Origin: JAZDGX01 sp964482205
Lineage (GTDB): Bacteria; Eisenbacteria; RBG-16-71-46; CAIMUX01; WJJG01
Length of the DNA: 64,000 nt
Reading direction: 5' to 3'
Assembly (NCBI GenBank): GCA_964482205.1
Contig: CAYZWI010000009.1
Location: forward strand, 85,546 to 149,545
Below, piece after piece: positions 24,178 to 32,850 of this stretch. The translations under genes were made by a program, and so were the position numbers. Under the pieces are notes generated by a model, which worked only from the letters and a program-made list of their open reading frames with translations, was not told the DNA's origin and ran no database searches. The stretch's first letter is position 1. Each line of letters starts with the position of its first letter.

Positions 24178-27100
24178 ATGAGGGTCCGGGAAGCGGCAGG
24201 GATAGTCCTTTTGGCGGTGCTGGCCTGTGTGATGGGCCACCCGTTCTGGGGAGGTCGCAATGCGCGGCCGCCCGTATTGGCTGCACCCCTTCCCAACGCG
24301 ACCGCCCATGCGTCGGATCTCATCGCCCTTCCCGATTCCGGTTCCCTGCGACCCGTTCTCGATTCCTTGAGCGCCTTCCTGCCCGCGCTTTCGGACACTC
24401 CGGTTTCCGCCGATTCCCTGATCTCGTCCGGCTCCGCCGCATCCGCCGGCTCGGACACGACCATCGTTTCCGCATCCTTCGCCCGCGGCGACTCGCTCGC
24501 GGCGGACACGACCAGCGCCTCCGCATCCTTCGCCCGCGGCGACTCGCTCGCGGCGGACACGACCATCGTTTCCGCATCCTTCGCCCGCGGCGACTCGCTC
24601 GCCGCGGACTCGACCAGCGCCATGCCCAGTACCACTCTACCCGCCACCCCGGGTTCCGCAACCACGCCCATCGACGGGTTGTCCGGCGGCCACCGGCCGT
24701 TCGAGTCCGATCCCTTCCGGATTCTCGCCTCCTGGAATGCGGGCCCTGGCGATACGGCGAGCGTGCGCCCCTTGCTCTGGTCGGCGAGCGCGGACCCGAT
24801 GCAGGACGCGCTTCTCTACCGCTTGTACCGGCGCTTGTCCAGCCGCCGTTTGGTGCGCGACGAGCTTCAGCTTCGTCCGGAGGACTTCGCCCGCGCCGAC
24901 TCGGTCGCCCTCGCCATCGATGCGCGCCAGGACTCGCTCGTCGCCGCAGGCGCGGCCGCCGGGGCCTACTACTGGTCGGGCCGCTCGGGCGGGCTGCGCA
25001 TTCTGCCTCCGCCGGTGCGCAGCCTCGCGGGCGGGCCGCTCGTCACCTGGCAGCACACCGTCGATCTCGACGAGGCCCGCATCCACCGCAGCCGGCTTCG
25101 CCAGGGGCTGGAGATCGACGCGCTGCCGCCCTCGTCGTACGGGGACCATCTCGCGCGCATCAGCCGTCTGCACGCCCGCTCGGTGTGGAAGGAGCAGCTC
25201 AAGGAATCGATGAAGCGCGCCACCGTGAAGGGCGGACGCGCGGGTCTCGTCAGAATCTCGCTCCCCTTCGAATTGCCCAAGATGGTCCGCTCGGTTTTCG
25301 GGGAAGGCAAGCCCAACCTCTCGGTGAACGGCAGCGAGCGGATTACCTTCGGCGGACGCAGCCAGTGGTTTCCTCACCGGCCGACCTACGAATTCCAGCG
25401 CAAGCCTTCGAAGTTCCCGCAGCTCGAGATGAAGCAGGACCTGACCATCCGGTTGAAGGGCAGCATCGGTGACAAGCTCGACGTGGATGTCGATCAGGCG
25501 AGCGAGGCGCAGACCTCGCTCGCGAACCGCATCGGGATCCACTACCACGGGTACGAGGATGAGATCATCCAGAAGGTCGATCTCGGCAACACCAGCCTGC
25601 GCCTTCCCGGAACCGAGTACGTGAGCTACGGTGGCTCTCACACCGGCCTCTTCGGCATCAATGCGGAAGCGAAGGTCGGCGATCTGGTCTTCACCACGAT
25701 CATCAGCAAGGAAGAAGGCGAGACGGCGGAGAAGTCGACCAGCGTGCGCAGCCAGGAACAGACCAAGACGATCAACGACTACGAGTATGTGAAAGACCGC
25801 TTCTTCTTCCTGAACGATCCGGGGGGCGACGCATATCCGGGAACGGGAGGCCCCTACGACATCGTGCGCATCCGGCAAGGGACGGTGATCCTGTACCTGG
25901 ACGACGGCGATGGAGACACGCAGGAGACCTTCGCGACCTCTCCCGGACGCGCCGTGCTGAATCTCGACGGTCCCGTTCCGGCGCTGGGCGACACGACCGC
26001 CGGTCCGTACTACTTCCAGCAGCTGGACGAAGGGGTGGACTACGAAGTGCTCATCGACGAGCGCAACCAGACCCACCCGATCGTGATCCTGAACCGCTAC
26101 CTGGAGCAGAACTCGACCCTGGGCGTCATCTACTACGACGAGGGCCGGCAGAGAAATGTCGGCGGAGTGGCGAACGATTCGCTCTTCGTGAAGATGATCC
26201 GCCCGCGCTATGACCTCGTGCAATCCGACATGAACGGCGGTTCGTGGGGCCCGACCAACCGGCTGATGCTCAAGAATGTCTATCCGCTGCAGCAGTCGCT
26301 CGAGAACTGGACCGGCGCGGGCCTGCCCGACAACACGATCCTGCAGGATGGGTTCGAGCTGCGCATTCACTACAAGGGCACGATCGCGGGCGTCGAGGAC
26401 CCCGACGAAATCGCGGGCACGCGCCTGATCCGCCACCTCGGGCTCGACTACTATCAGAAGAGCGACGCGGGGCTGGTCCTCGGCCAGGACAGCCGCGTCG
26501 ACGATGTCTGGATCGACTTCACCAACGGCTACCTCTTCTTTCCCGATCTGCGGCCCTTCGCGCCCACCGACGGCAAGGGGGGCGTCGACCTGCGCGGCCG
26601 TCCTGGACCGCCTTCCTCGTGGGATGTGCTGCCGCGCGAGAACTGGAACGGCAACATCTACGACCGCCGCTCGTGCGCGCGCGACCGGGACCTGCCCGGT
26701 TCGGACACCACCTGGACGTCGCGGTATTACATCGAGGTGAAGTACCGCACGCCCGTTTCCGAGCTGCGCATCGACGCCTGGGACATCATCGAAGGCTCCG
26801 AGGTGGTCACGGTCGGCAGCCGCAGGCTGGCGCGCGACACCGACTACCGCATCGACTATCAGACGGGCGTCATCCGTCTCTACGATCAGGCGGGAATCCG
26901 CGAGGACGACGAAATCCGCGTCACCTGCAAGCACGCCGGCGGTCTCGGCACGGTGAGCAAGACCCTGCTCGGCGCGGCGATGATCTACCAGCCCGAAGAC
27001 TCCGATTTCTCGATGTCGACTTCGTGGCTGTACGAGCGGCGCGGCAGTCCCGACCGGCGGCCCCGTCTGGGATCCGAGCCCACGCGCATCGCGGTGGGCG

Positions 27101-30100
27101 AAGTCGCCGCCCGCTACGCGCGCGAGTCGGGCGGCCTCACCTGGCTGGTCGATCAGCTTCCCTTCCTGAACGCGCGCAAGACTTCGCAGATCTCGCTCGA
27201 AGGCGGCATGGGGCTTTCCTTCCCCAATCCGAATACGAGGAACGATCTCTACATCGACGATTTCGAAGGCGTGGCCGACGACATCTATGTCCGCTTGAAC
27301 CGCCTGGCATGGCAGCCGGCGGGACTTCCGCAAGTCGGCGTCCCCGGCCTCGACGAACGCGAGCAGACGGCCCGGCGGGGCGAGATCTGGTGGTACACGC
27401 CCTACCGGACCGTGCAGGAAGGCGACCTGAATCCCACTCTCGAGTACCAGGAAGCGAACGACTACCGCTCGGTGCTCGAACTGCAGATCTGGCCGTACGA
27501 AGGCGCGCTCGAGGAGGGCGGAGCGGGAGGCGTGTGCCTGCCCGAGGAATCGTGGTCCGGCATCGTGCAGGGGCTCTCGACCACGAACCAGGATCTCACC
27601 CGCGCGCGATTCCTCGACATCTGGGTGAACGACTTCGTTCCCTGGGAGCACTTCAAGGAGGACACGACCCTGCGCTCGGGCATCCTGCACGTGGACATCG
27701 GGCAGGTGAACGAGGATGTGCCCTGGATGAAGCGGCGCGTCGACTGCGCCACGAGGCAAGTGCTCGGCGGCCCGGTGCCTCCCGTCAACCGCAGCCTGGA
27801 CAGCGAAGACCTGAACCGCGACGGGCAGCTCGACCTGAGCGAGCTGGCCGACGAAGACTCGGGCCTCGACGGCGTCGTCGACGAGGCGGGCAACAGCGCC
27901 TTCGACGACTACGAATGGACCGCCGACCCGGAGGGCGAGTACGAGACCTTCGAGGATCTGTGTGAAGTCTATCGGGCCGTCAATGGAACCGAGAAGAACG
28001 GACGGCTCGATACCGAAGACCTCGACGGCGACAAGAGCCTCGACCAGATGGACTCGTACTTCGAGTTCACGGTGAACCTCGCCGACACGAGCTTTCTCGA
28101 GACCGATGTGCGGCGCGATTACGCGGGCCGGGAGACGAACTGGACGCTGCAATCGAACAACGGCTGGCGCCGCATCCGCATTCCGCTCAGCGAAGCCTAC
28201 ATCAGCGAGCGGGTGGGAATGCCTTCCTGGGATGAAGTCAAGCACCTGCGGATCTGGTTCTCCGGAGTGCCCGAATGGAAACGCATCCAGATCGGCGCGG
28301 TCGAGATCCGCTCCAATCGCTGGATCACCGAGCCGGTCCGCGATCTGGCGGGCAACCAGATTCCTCCCTCCGAGCTCGCCGCCAACGAGGAGGACTTCTT
28401 CCCCGGGGTCTACAACAACAAGGAGAACTCGGATGTCTACTATCCGCCGTTCGAGCCGCATCGCGACGAGCAGCGCGAATCAGGGGATGTGAAAGAACGC
28501 GAGCAGTCGCTGACGATGGAGATGCGCAACTTCCAGCCGGGCCATGTGGGCCGCGTCAACCAGCCCTTCTTGCGCGATCAGGACTACACCGGCTACGAGT
28601 CGCTCGAGCTCTGGCTGAACAGCACCCTTCCGCCCGGCGCCGAGGCGGAGTTCTTCCTGCGCTTGTGCAAGGACGCGAACGCCGACACGACCGACTTCTA
28701 CGAATACCGCGTGAAGGTGCCGGTCGCCAGCGGCTCGCGCCCGAGCGGCCATTGGCAAGAGGTGTGCATTTGGCTCACCGACTTGAGCGACCTGAAGGAT
28801 CTCGCCGAAGACGCGGACGCCGACATCTCGCGGCAACTGGAGGACGGGGGCACGGTCCGCATGAAGGGCCATCCCTATTTGACGCGCATCCGGCGGATCA
28901 CGATGGGGGTCGCCTACCTCGGGCCCGACCCGCTGTCGCAAGGCAATGTGTGGATCGACGAGCTGCGCCTGGCGAATGTGCACAAGGATGTCGACTACGC
29001 CATGCGCATGCAGGTGCGCACCGAGCTCTCGGACTTCGCCCGGCTCGATTTCAGCTTCCGCCAGACGGGCGCCGATTTCGTGAGCATCAGCGGGGGCGGC
29101 TTCAACAAGCGCAAGGAGCGCGAGACGAGCTACGGGCTCTCGACCGGCACGGTCCCGCTCGAGCGCCTCATGCCCTCCTGGCTCGATCTCTCGCTGCCCT
29201 TCAGCTTCCAGCAGGATTGGAGCCGGCGGGTGCCGAAGTACCGCACCAACGACGACCTGCTGGTCGAAGACGATCCGAGCGACCGCGACCTGACCGAGCA
29301 AATGAATCGCAATTACAGCCTGAGCATCGGCCGTCGCGCTTCGGCGGCGGGAGGGTTCGCGCGCTACACGATCGACGCGCTGCGCTTCAGCGGGTCGCTG
29401 CGCCAGGCGTTCAACGCCAATCCGCAATCGCGCGACTCCACGACCACGCGAACCTTGACGGCCAACTACTCTGTGCCCTTCGGCCCCTGGGGCGACATCG
29501 GTCTGTACAAGACCTGGAAGGTGCGGCTGCTGCCCACCAGTCTGGCGCTGGCGTTGACCAAGAGCGAGCGCGACGAGGCGCGCTATCGCCGGGAGAACGG
29601 CGATCTGGCGAAGCCCTTCCTCGTCGACGACCGCCGGACCGTGCGTTCGGGAGGGCTGAGCCTATCGACCTCTTTCAAGCCGATCACCGCGGTGACCTAC
29701 GATTTCAAGCAGAGCCGCGATCTCATGCTGCGCCAGGAAGCGTCCTGGCTCGGCGGGCTGAACGTCGGCCGCGAAACTTCCCGCCAGGAGAACCTCTCGG
29801 CGAACTATCAATTGCGAATGGTCAAGGGCTGGATCGAGCCGCGCTTCATTTGGGGCTCCGATTTCCGGGGGAGTTTCAATCGCCAGGGAGGCGCGGGCGG
29901 CGGAGGGCTCGAACGCTACAACGAGCTCACGAACAGCCGCACCCGCTCCGCCAACTGGGACCTGCCCGTGCAACGGCTGCTCCAACTGCTCGAATCCTCC
30001 GGCGCTTCCCAGGAGGTGACGCCGCACCACGCTGAGCTATTCGCTCGCCGATCGGAGCACCTTCAACCGGGTGAGCGGCGAGCCGGATGTCGCCTACCAG

Positions 30101-30237
30101 CTCGGTTTCACGATGGATCCGAAGGTCGAGCGGCTGGAGAACTACCGCGAGGCGCTGGTGCAGGGCACCCAGCTCAAGCTCGACGCGGAGATCCAGGTCG
30201 CGGGCACGATCGGAGTGACCGCGCGCTACAGCGATGA
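24178..30237 (+). CDS. sprA: SprA-like giant cell-surface protein, main part (frameshifted)
   Basis: In Bacteroidetes SprA is the very large outer-membrane channel of type IX secretion and gliding. The protein starts with a signal peptide at 24178 (MRVREAAGIVLLAVLACV), runs through a Ser/Ala/Asp-rich repeat region (see 24457-24609), then the conserved body: WFPHRPTYEFQRKPSKFPQLE, DVDVDQASEAQTSLANRIGI, repeated EVDYEV-like strands, NPNTRNDLYIDDFEGVADD and many alternating beta strands. An acidic Asp/Asn-rich stretch near 27800-28050 may bind calcium. Sense continues to about 30024; after that this frame reads unrelated sequence to 30237, while the next frame carries on the protein. One surplus base between about 30017 and 30028 explains it. 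Family length would be about 2240 residues in total. Confidence 0.85.
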   Translation: MRVREAAGIVLLAVLACVMGHPFWGGRNARPPVLAAPLPNATAHASDLIALPDSGSLRPVLDSLSAFLPALSDTPVSADSLISSGSAASAGSDTTIVSASFARGDSLAADTTSASASFARGDSLAADTTIVSASFARGDSLAADSTSAMPSTTLPATPGSATTPIDGLSGGHRPFESDPFRILASWNAGPGDTASVRPLLWSASADPMQDALLYRLYRRLSSRRLVRDELQLRPEDFARADSVALAIDARQDSLVAAGAAAGAYYWSGRSGGLRILPPPVRSLAGGPLVTWQHTVDLDEARIHRSRLRQGLEIDALPPSSYGDHLARISRLHARSVWKEQLKESMKRATVKGGRAGLVRISLPFELPKMVRSVFGEGKPNLSVNGSERITFGGRSQWFPHRPTYEFQRKPSKFPQLEMKQDLTIRLKGSIGDKLDVDVDQASEAQTSLANRIGIHYHGYEDEIIQKVDLGNTSLRLPGTEYVSYGGSHTGLFGINAEAKVGDLVFTTIISKEEGETAEKSTSVRSQEQTKTINDYEYVKDRFFFLNDPGGDAYPGTGGPYDIVRIRQGTVILYLDDGDGDTQETFATSPGRAVLNLDGPVPALGDTTAGPYYFQQLDEGVDYEVLIDERNQTHPIVILNRYLEQNSTLGVIYYDEGRQRNVGGVANDSLFVKMIRPRYDLVQSDMNGGSWGPTNRLMLKNVYPLQQSLENWTGAGLPDNTILQDGFELRIHYKGTIAGVEDPDEIAGTRLIRHLGLDYYQKSDAGLVLGQDSRVDDVWIDFTNGYLFFPDLRPFAPTDGKGGVDLRGRPGPPSSWDVLPRENWNGNIYDRRSCARDRDLPGSDTTWTSRYYIEVKYRTPVSELRIDAWDIIEGSEVVTVGSRRLARDTDYRIDYQTGVIRLYDQAGIREDDEIRVTCKHAGGLGTVSKTLLGAAMIYQPEDSDFSMSTSWLYERRGSPDRRPRLGSEPTRIAVGEVAARYARESGGLTWLVDQLPFLNARKTSQISLEGGMGLSFPNPNTRNDLYIDDFEGVADDIYVRLNRLAWQPAGLPQVGVPGLDEREQTARRGEIWWYTPYRTVQEGDLNPTLEYQEANDYRSVLELQIWPYEGALEEGGAGGVCLPEESWSGIVQGLSTTNQDLTRARFLDIWVNDFVPWEHFKEDTTLRSGILHVDIGQVNEDVPWMKRRVDCATRQVLGGPVPPVNRSLDSEDLNRDGQLDLSELADEDSGLDGVVDEAGNSAFDDYEWTADPEGEYETFEDLCEVYRAVNGTEKNGRLDTEDLDGDKSLDQMDSYFEFTVNLADTSFLETDVRRDYAGRETNWTLQSNNGWRRIRIPLSEAYISERVGMPSWDEVKHLRIWFSGVPEWKRIQIGAVEIRSNRWITEPVRDLAGNQIPPSELAANEEDFFPGVYNNKENSDVYYPPFEPHRDEQRESGDVKEREQSLTMEMRNFQPGHVGRVNQPFLRDQDYTGYESLELWLNSTLPPGAEAEFFLRLCKDANADTTDFYEYRVKVPVASGSRPSGHWQEVCIWLTDLSDLKDLAEDADADISRQLEDGGTVRMKGHPYLTRIRRITMGVAYLGPDPLSQGNVWIDELRLANVHKDVDYAMRMQVRTELSDFARLDFSFRQTGADFVSISGGGFNKRKERETSYGLSTGTVPLERLMPSWLDLSLPFSFQQDWSRRVPKYRTNDDLLVEDDPSDRDLTEQMNRNYSLSIGRRASAAGGFARYTIDALRFSGSLRQAFNANPQSRDSTTTRTLTANYSVPFGPWGDIGLYKTWKVRLLPTSLALALTKSERDEARYRRENGDLAKPFLVDDRRTVRSGGLSLSTSFKPITAVTYDFKQSRDLMLRQEASWLGGLNVGRETSRQENLSANYQLRMVKGWIEPRFIWGSDFRGSFNRQGGAGGGGLERYNELTNSRTRSANWDLPVQRLLQLLESSGASQEVTPHHAELFARRSEHLQPGERRAGCRLPARFHDGSEGRAAGELPRGAGAGHPAQARRGDPGRGHDRSDRALQR
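24457..24609 (+). repeat. Three tandem 51-bp repeats in the SprA-like gene
   Basis: Units start at 24457, 24508 and 24559 and encode three copies of a 17-residue element built on SASFARGDSLAAD; a fourth partial copy follows. The unit length is a multiple of three, so copy-number change would keep the frame. The segment lies just after the signal peptide in a linker-like region. Confidence 0.9.
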
Positions 30238-30904
30238 CGATTCCGAGACGCGATCGGCGGGCGTGCTCACCGGGATCCGGGACCGGATTCTCCCGGAAGT
30301 GAACATCCGTTGGGGAGAGATTCCCCAGAAGCTGGGCATGCGCGCCTACTTCCGCAGCTTCAAGGCGAACACGCGCTTCTTGAGAAAAGACAAGCGCACC
30401 ACCCGCGAGGGAGAGCTGAATCGCCTCGAGCAGGAATCGCAATGGGCGCCGTTCCTGGATCTCGAGCTGGGCTTCAAGTCCGGCGTGACCGCCACCATGC
30501 GCCTCGACCGCTCGACGCGTCACACCGAGGACTTGACCGCGCTCAAACGGATTTCGGACCGCACCGACTCGAAGATCATGCTCTCCGCGAAAAAGAGCAT
30601 GACGATCACGCGCGAAGTGACCGTGCCGCTCAAGAAGACGAAGGAGCGGATCACGACGAAGCTGGACTTGACCTTAAGCTTCAATTACAGCGCCTACCAG
30701 GATGTGACCCGGCAGATGGGGTACAATCCGCAGGTGACCGCGGACGTCAAGCAGTACGAAGCGGGATTGGGCGGCAGCTATCAGTTCACGAGAAGCGTCA
30801 CCGGCAACATGATCCTGAATTACGGTGAGAACGCGGACAACAAGAACCGCACGCGCACGACGCGCTACGCGACGGTGAGCCTCTCCGCCTCGTTCTCGTT
30901 CTAG
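30020..30904 (+). CDS. sprA: SprA-like protein, C-terminal part after the frameshift
   Basis: This frame continues the SprA-like protein. The segment TTLSYSLADRSTFNRVSG directly follows what would be residue 1948 and is conserved-looking barrel sequence; the first ATG-type start, at 30071, begins MSGEPDVAYQLGF but is inside the conserved region, so it is unlikely to be a genuine start. The 295 residues contain repeated amphipathic strands and end in VSLSASFSF, an aromatic C-terminus of an outer-membrane barrel. Either the gene is broken, or the sequence has one wrong base, or the two parts are made separately. A stop codon lies in this frame at 30017-30019. Confidence 0.8.
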   Translation, partial: RRTTLSYSLADRSTFNRVSGEPDVAYQLGFTMDPKVERLENYREALVQGTQLKLDAEIQVAGTIGVTARYSDDDSETRSAGVLTGIRDRILPEVNIRWGEIPQKLGMRAYFRSFKANTRFLRKDKRTTREGELNRLEQESQWAPFLDLELGFKSGVTATMRLDRSTRHTEDLTALKRISDRTDSKIMLSAKKSMTITREVTVPLKKTKERITTKLDLTLSFNYSAYQDVTRQMGYNPQVTADVKQYEAGLGGSYQFTRSVTGNMILNYGENADNKNRTRTTRYATVSLSASFSF

Positions 30905-30911
30905 GCGGGAT

Positions 30912-30944
30912 GCTGAGACCGCGCGGCCGCGCCGGTCTTTCAGC
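30912..30944 (+). terminator. Stem-loop after the SprA-like gene
   Basis: A GC-rich stem (GACCG with CGGTC, extended outside by GCTGA with TCAGC and a TT bulge) starts eight bases after the stop codon. The 3' side holds TTT only, so it is a possible rather than a sure terminator. Confidence 0.4.
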
Positions 30945-30965
30945 GCCCTTTGCGTCGGGAGTTCC

Positions 30966-31949
30966 ATGGAGCGTGGGCTGCGACAGGGGCGGGCTCGCCA
31001 GCTCGACCGTTCGCTTCGAACAGTCGCGATCTCGCTTTTGCTCGCCGCCTGCCTGTTCGCTTGCCCGGCGGCCGCCCGTCCGTCCGGCGACTCCGATTCG
31101 CTCTTCACGGCGGCTGAAGCGCTCGGCTCCCGGGCCTTCGCCCACCTTCAGGCGCAATGCGCCTTCGGGCCGCGGAATCCCGGGTCGAGCGGCCACGCGA
31201 AATGCCTGGAGTACATTCAGACGACCCTCGCCCGCGCGGGCGGGCGGATCACGACCCAGGCCTTCTCGCACCAGGCGCCGGGCCTGTCCGCCCCCGTCGC
31301 CCTGACGAATGTGGTCGCCCGCTTCGGTCCCGAGCGGTCCGGCGGAATCCTGCTCTGCGCTCACTGGGACACCCGGCCTTGGGCGGATCGCGACCCGGAC
31401 CCTGCCCGGCGGGGCGACCCGATCCTGGGCGCGAACGACGGCGGATCGGGCACGGGGTTGCTGCTCGCCCTGGCCGAACGCCTGGCCGAGGAACCGCCCG
31501 ATTTTCCGGTGACCCTGGTCTTCTTCGACGGGGAAGACCTCGGACGGGAAGGGCATGGCGAGGAGTATCTCGCGGGGTCGGTCCACTTCGCCGAGCGTCT
31601 TCCGGAACTCCTTCCGCACCTTTGTCTTCTGCTCGACATGGTGGCCAGCGAGACGATGGTGCTGACCCTCGAAGCCACCTCCCGGTCGCTGCAGCCCGAT
31701 TGGGCGGGAGTCATCGACGGCATCGCGGAGCGATGGGCCATCTCCACCTACGATCCCATCTGGGCGCCCCCCGTCATCGACGACCACATCCCGCTGCTCC
31801 AAGCCGGTTTGCCGGCCCTCTGCCTGATCGACTTCCGGGACCCCCACTGGCACACCCACGCCGATTCGCCGGCGCACTGCTCGGCCGCGTCCCTGAGAGA
31901 CACGGCGCTCGTCGTCCTCGGCCTTCTCGAGGGGCCCCACCTGCGTTAG
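30966..31949 (+). CDS. M28-family zinc peptidase or glutaminyl cyclase-like
   Basis: Exported metallo-enzyme of 327 residues with a signal peptide (LLLAACLFACPAAA, about residues 24-38). The M28 zinc ligands are visible: the His-Asp of LCAHWDTRPW, the bridging Asp of GANDGGSGTG, the Glu of FFDGEDLG, and the late His of WHTHADSP. The family includes aminopeptidases and glutaminyl-peptide cyclotransferases; the compact length and the HWDTRPW pattern fit the cyclotransferase type as well, so the substrate is open. A probable terminator follows at 31975-32011, ending this transcription unit. Confidence 0.85.
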   Translation: MERGLRQGRARQLDRSLRTVAISLLLAACLFACPAAARPSGDSDSLFTAAEALGSRAFAHLQAQCAFGPRNPGSSGHAKCLEYIQTTLARAGGRITTQAFSHQAPGLSAPVALTNVVARFGPERSGGILLCAHWDTRPWADRDPDPARRGDPILGANDGGSGTGLLLALAERLAEEPPDFPVTLVFFDGEDLGREGHGEEYLAGSVHFAERLPELLPHLCLLLDMVASETMVLTLEATSRSLQPDWAGVIDGIAERWAISTYDPIWAPPVIDDHIPLLQAGLPALCLIDFRDPHWHTHADSPAHCSAASLRDTALVVLGLLEGPHLR

Positions 31950-31974
31950 CAGAATCCTGAAAACCGGCAACATG

Positions 31975-32011
31975 GCCGGCTGGCGCTCGGAACGCGGCGC
32001 CGTCGGCTTTT
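31975..32011 (+). terminator. Intrinsic terminator after the M28 gene
   Basis: Stem GCCGGC/GTCGGC with one G-U pair, a one-base bulge, then GGCGC/GCGCC around a loop, directly followed by TTTT (32008-32011). A wider 9-bp inverted repeat (31955-31963 with 32008-32016) encloses it. Confidence 0.6.
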
Positions 32012-32093
32012 CAGGACCCTGCAAGGGGCGGGAAATTCGTTCCCGAAGCGGATGGAATCCATCCGATCGCCTCTGTATACCCTTGGATTACGC

Positions 32094-32122
32094 TTGCTCA
32101 GGTGTTCCGATCCGGGTACTCT
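32094..32122 (+). promoter_or_regulatory. Promoter candidate for the rimP-nusA operon
   Basis: TTGCTC (32094-32099), 17 bp, then TACTCT (32117-32122), the same -10 as the promoter at 2649. It would give a leader of about 120 nt before rimP. Confidence 0.4.
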
Positions 32123-32250
32123 GGAAGCGTTCGGGCGGGCGGTTTCGTCCGCTCGGTTTTGTGTTTGAAGCGAGGCCTGCTTTCCCGGCCTTGAGGCTGG
32201 GAAGGTGTGCCCCTTTTGGGCGTTCCGGGCCGGCAGGCCCCGAGATCGGC

Positions 32251-32721
32251 ATGATCAGCAGGGACGAAGTCGCATCCATCATCGCTCCGATCCTGGAGGA
32301 AGCGGGGGCGGAGCTGGTGGAGGTTCAGGTGGTTCCCGGCGGGAGACGGGCGCGCTTGCGCATTTTCGTCGATCGCGAAGGCGGAATCACCGTCGGCGAA
32401 TGCGGGCAGTTGAGCCGGCGCATCGGGCGGGATCTCGATGCCGTCCCGGCGCTCGCCTCCGGCTACTGGCTGGAGGTTTCGTCGCCCGGCATGCGCCGTC
32501 CGATCTGGAAGCTGGAGCATTTTCGACGCTTCGTCGGCGAACGGCTGGTCTTCGAACTGGCCGAACCGCGCGAGGGGCGGACGCGCTTCGACGGAACGAT
32601 CGAGGCGGTCGAGAACGAGCGCATCCGCTTGCGCACCGGCGAGGGTGCGTTGATCGAGACGGATGTCGCGGGAATCGCGAACGCCCATCTCGACCTCGAT
32701 CCGTGGAAGCGGCGCGAATAG
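32251..32721 (+). CDS. rimP: Ribosome maturation factor RimP
   Basis: Assists 30S subunit assembly in the cytosol. The 156-residue protein has the N-terminal fold with VEVQVVPGG and LRIFVDREGGITVGECGQLSRRIG, followed by LEVSSPGMRRPI, the RimP signature, and a C-terminal SH3-like domain. The frame is open upstream to 31972, but the conserved start fixes ATG 32251; the ribosome site is weak. It heads the classic rimP-nusA-infB operon. Confidence 0.93.
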   Translation: MISRDEVASIIAPILEEAGAELVEVQVVPGGRRARLRIFVDREGGITVGECGQLSRRIGRDLDAVPALASGYWLEVSSPGMRRPIWKLEHFRRFVGERLVFELAEPREGRTRFDGTIEAVENERIRLRTGEGALIETDVAGIANAHLDLDPWKRRE

Positions 32722-32726
32722 GAGTC

Positions 32727-32806
32727 GCGCGGGGCATCGATCGCCGCCTGCGGGCGGACAAGGATGGCGCGGGGCATCGATTGCCGCCCTCGCGCGAGCA
32801 AGGAAA
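32727..32806. repeat. 40-bp imperfect tandem repeat before nusA
   Basis: Two copies of a 40-bp unit start at 32727 and 32767, each with GCGCGGGGCATCGAT. They fill most of the gap between rimP and nusA. No role is evident. Confidence 0.6.
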
Positions 32807-32850
32807 GCGGGGGGCGGAAAGCGCTCCGCGCGGGCAAAGCGGGGAAGCCA

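Noticed and set aside
24637..28461. Very long open frame on the minus strand opposite the SprA-like gene
   Set aside because: Antisense open frames are common in GC-rich genes, its translation shows no recognisable motif, and it lies fully inside a well-supported gene.
30017..30028. Programmed +1 frameshift in the SprA-like gene
   Set aside because: No slippery codon, rare-codon pause or stimulating structure is evident; a one-base sequencing or mutational change is simpler.
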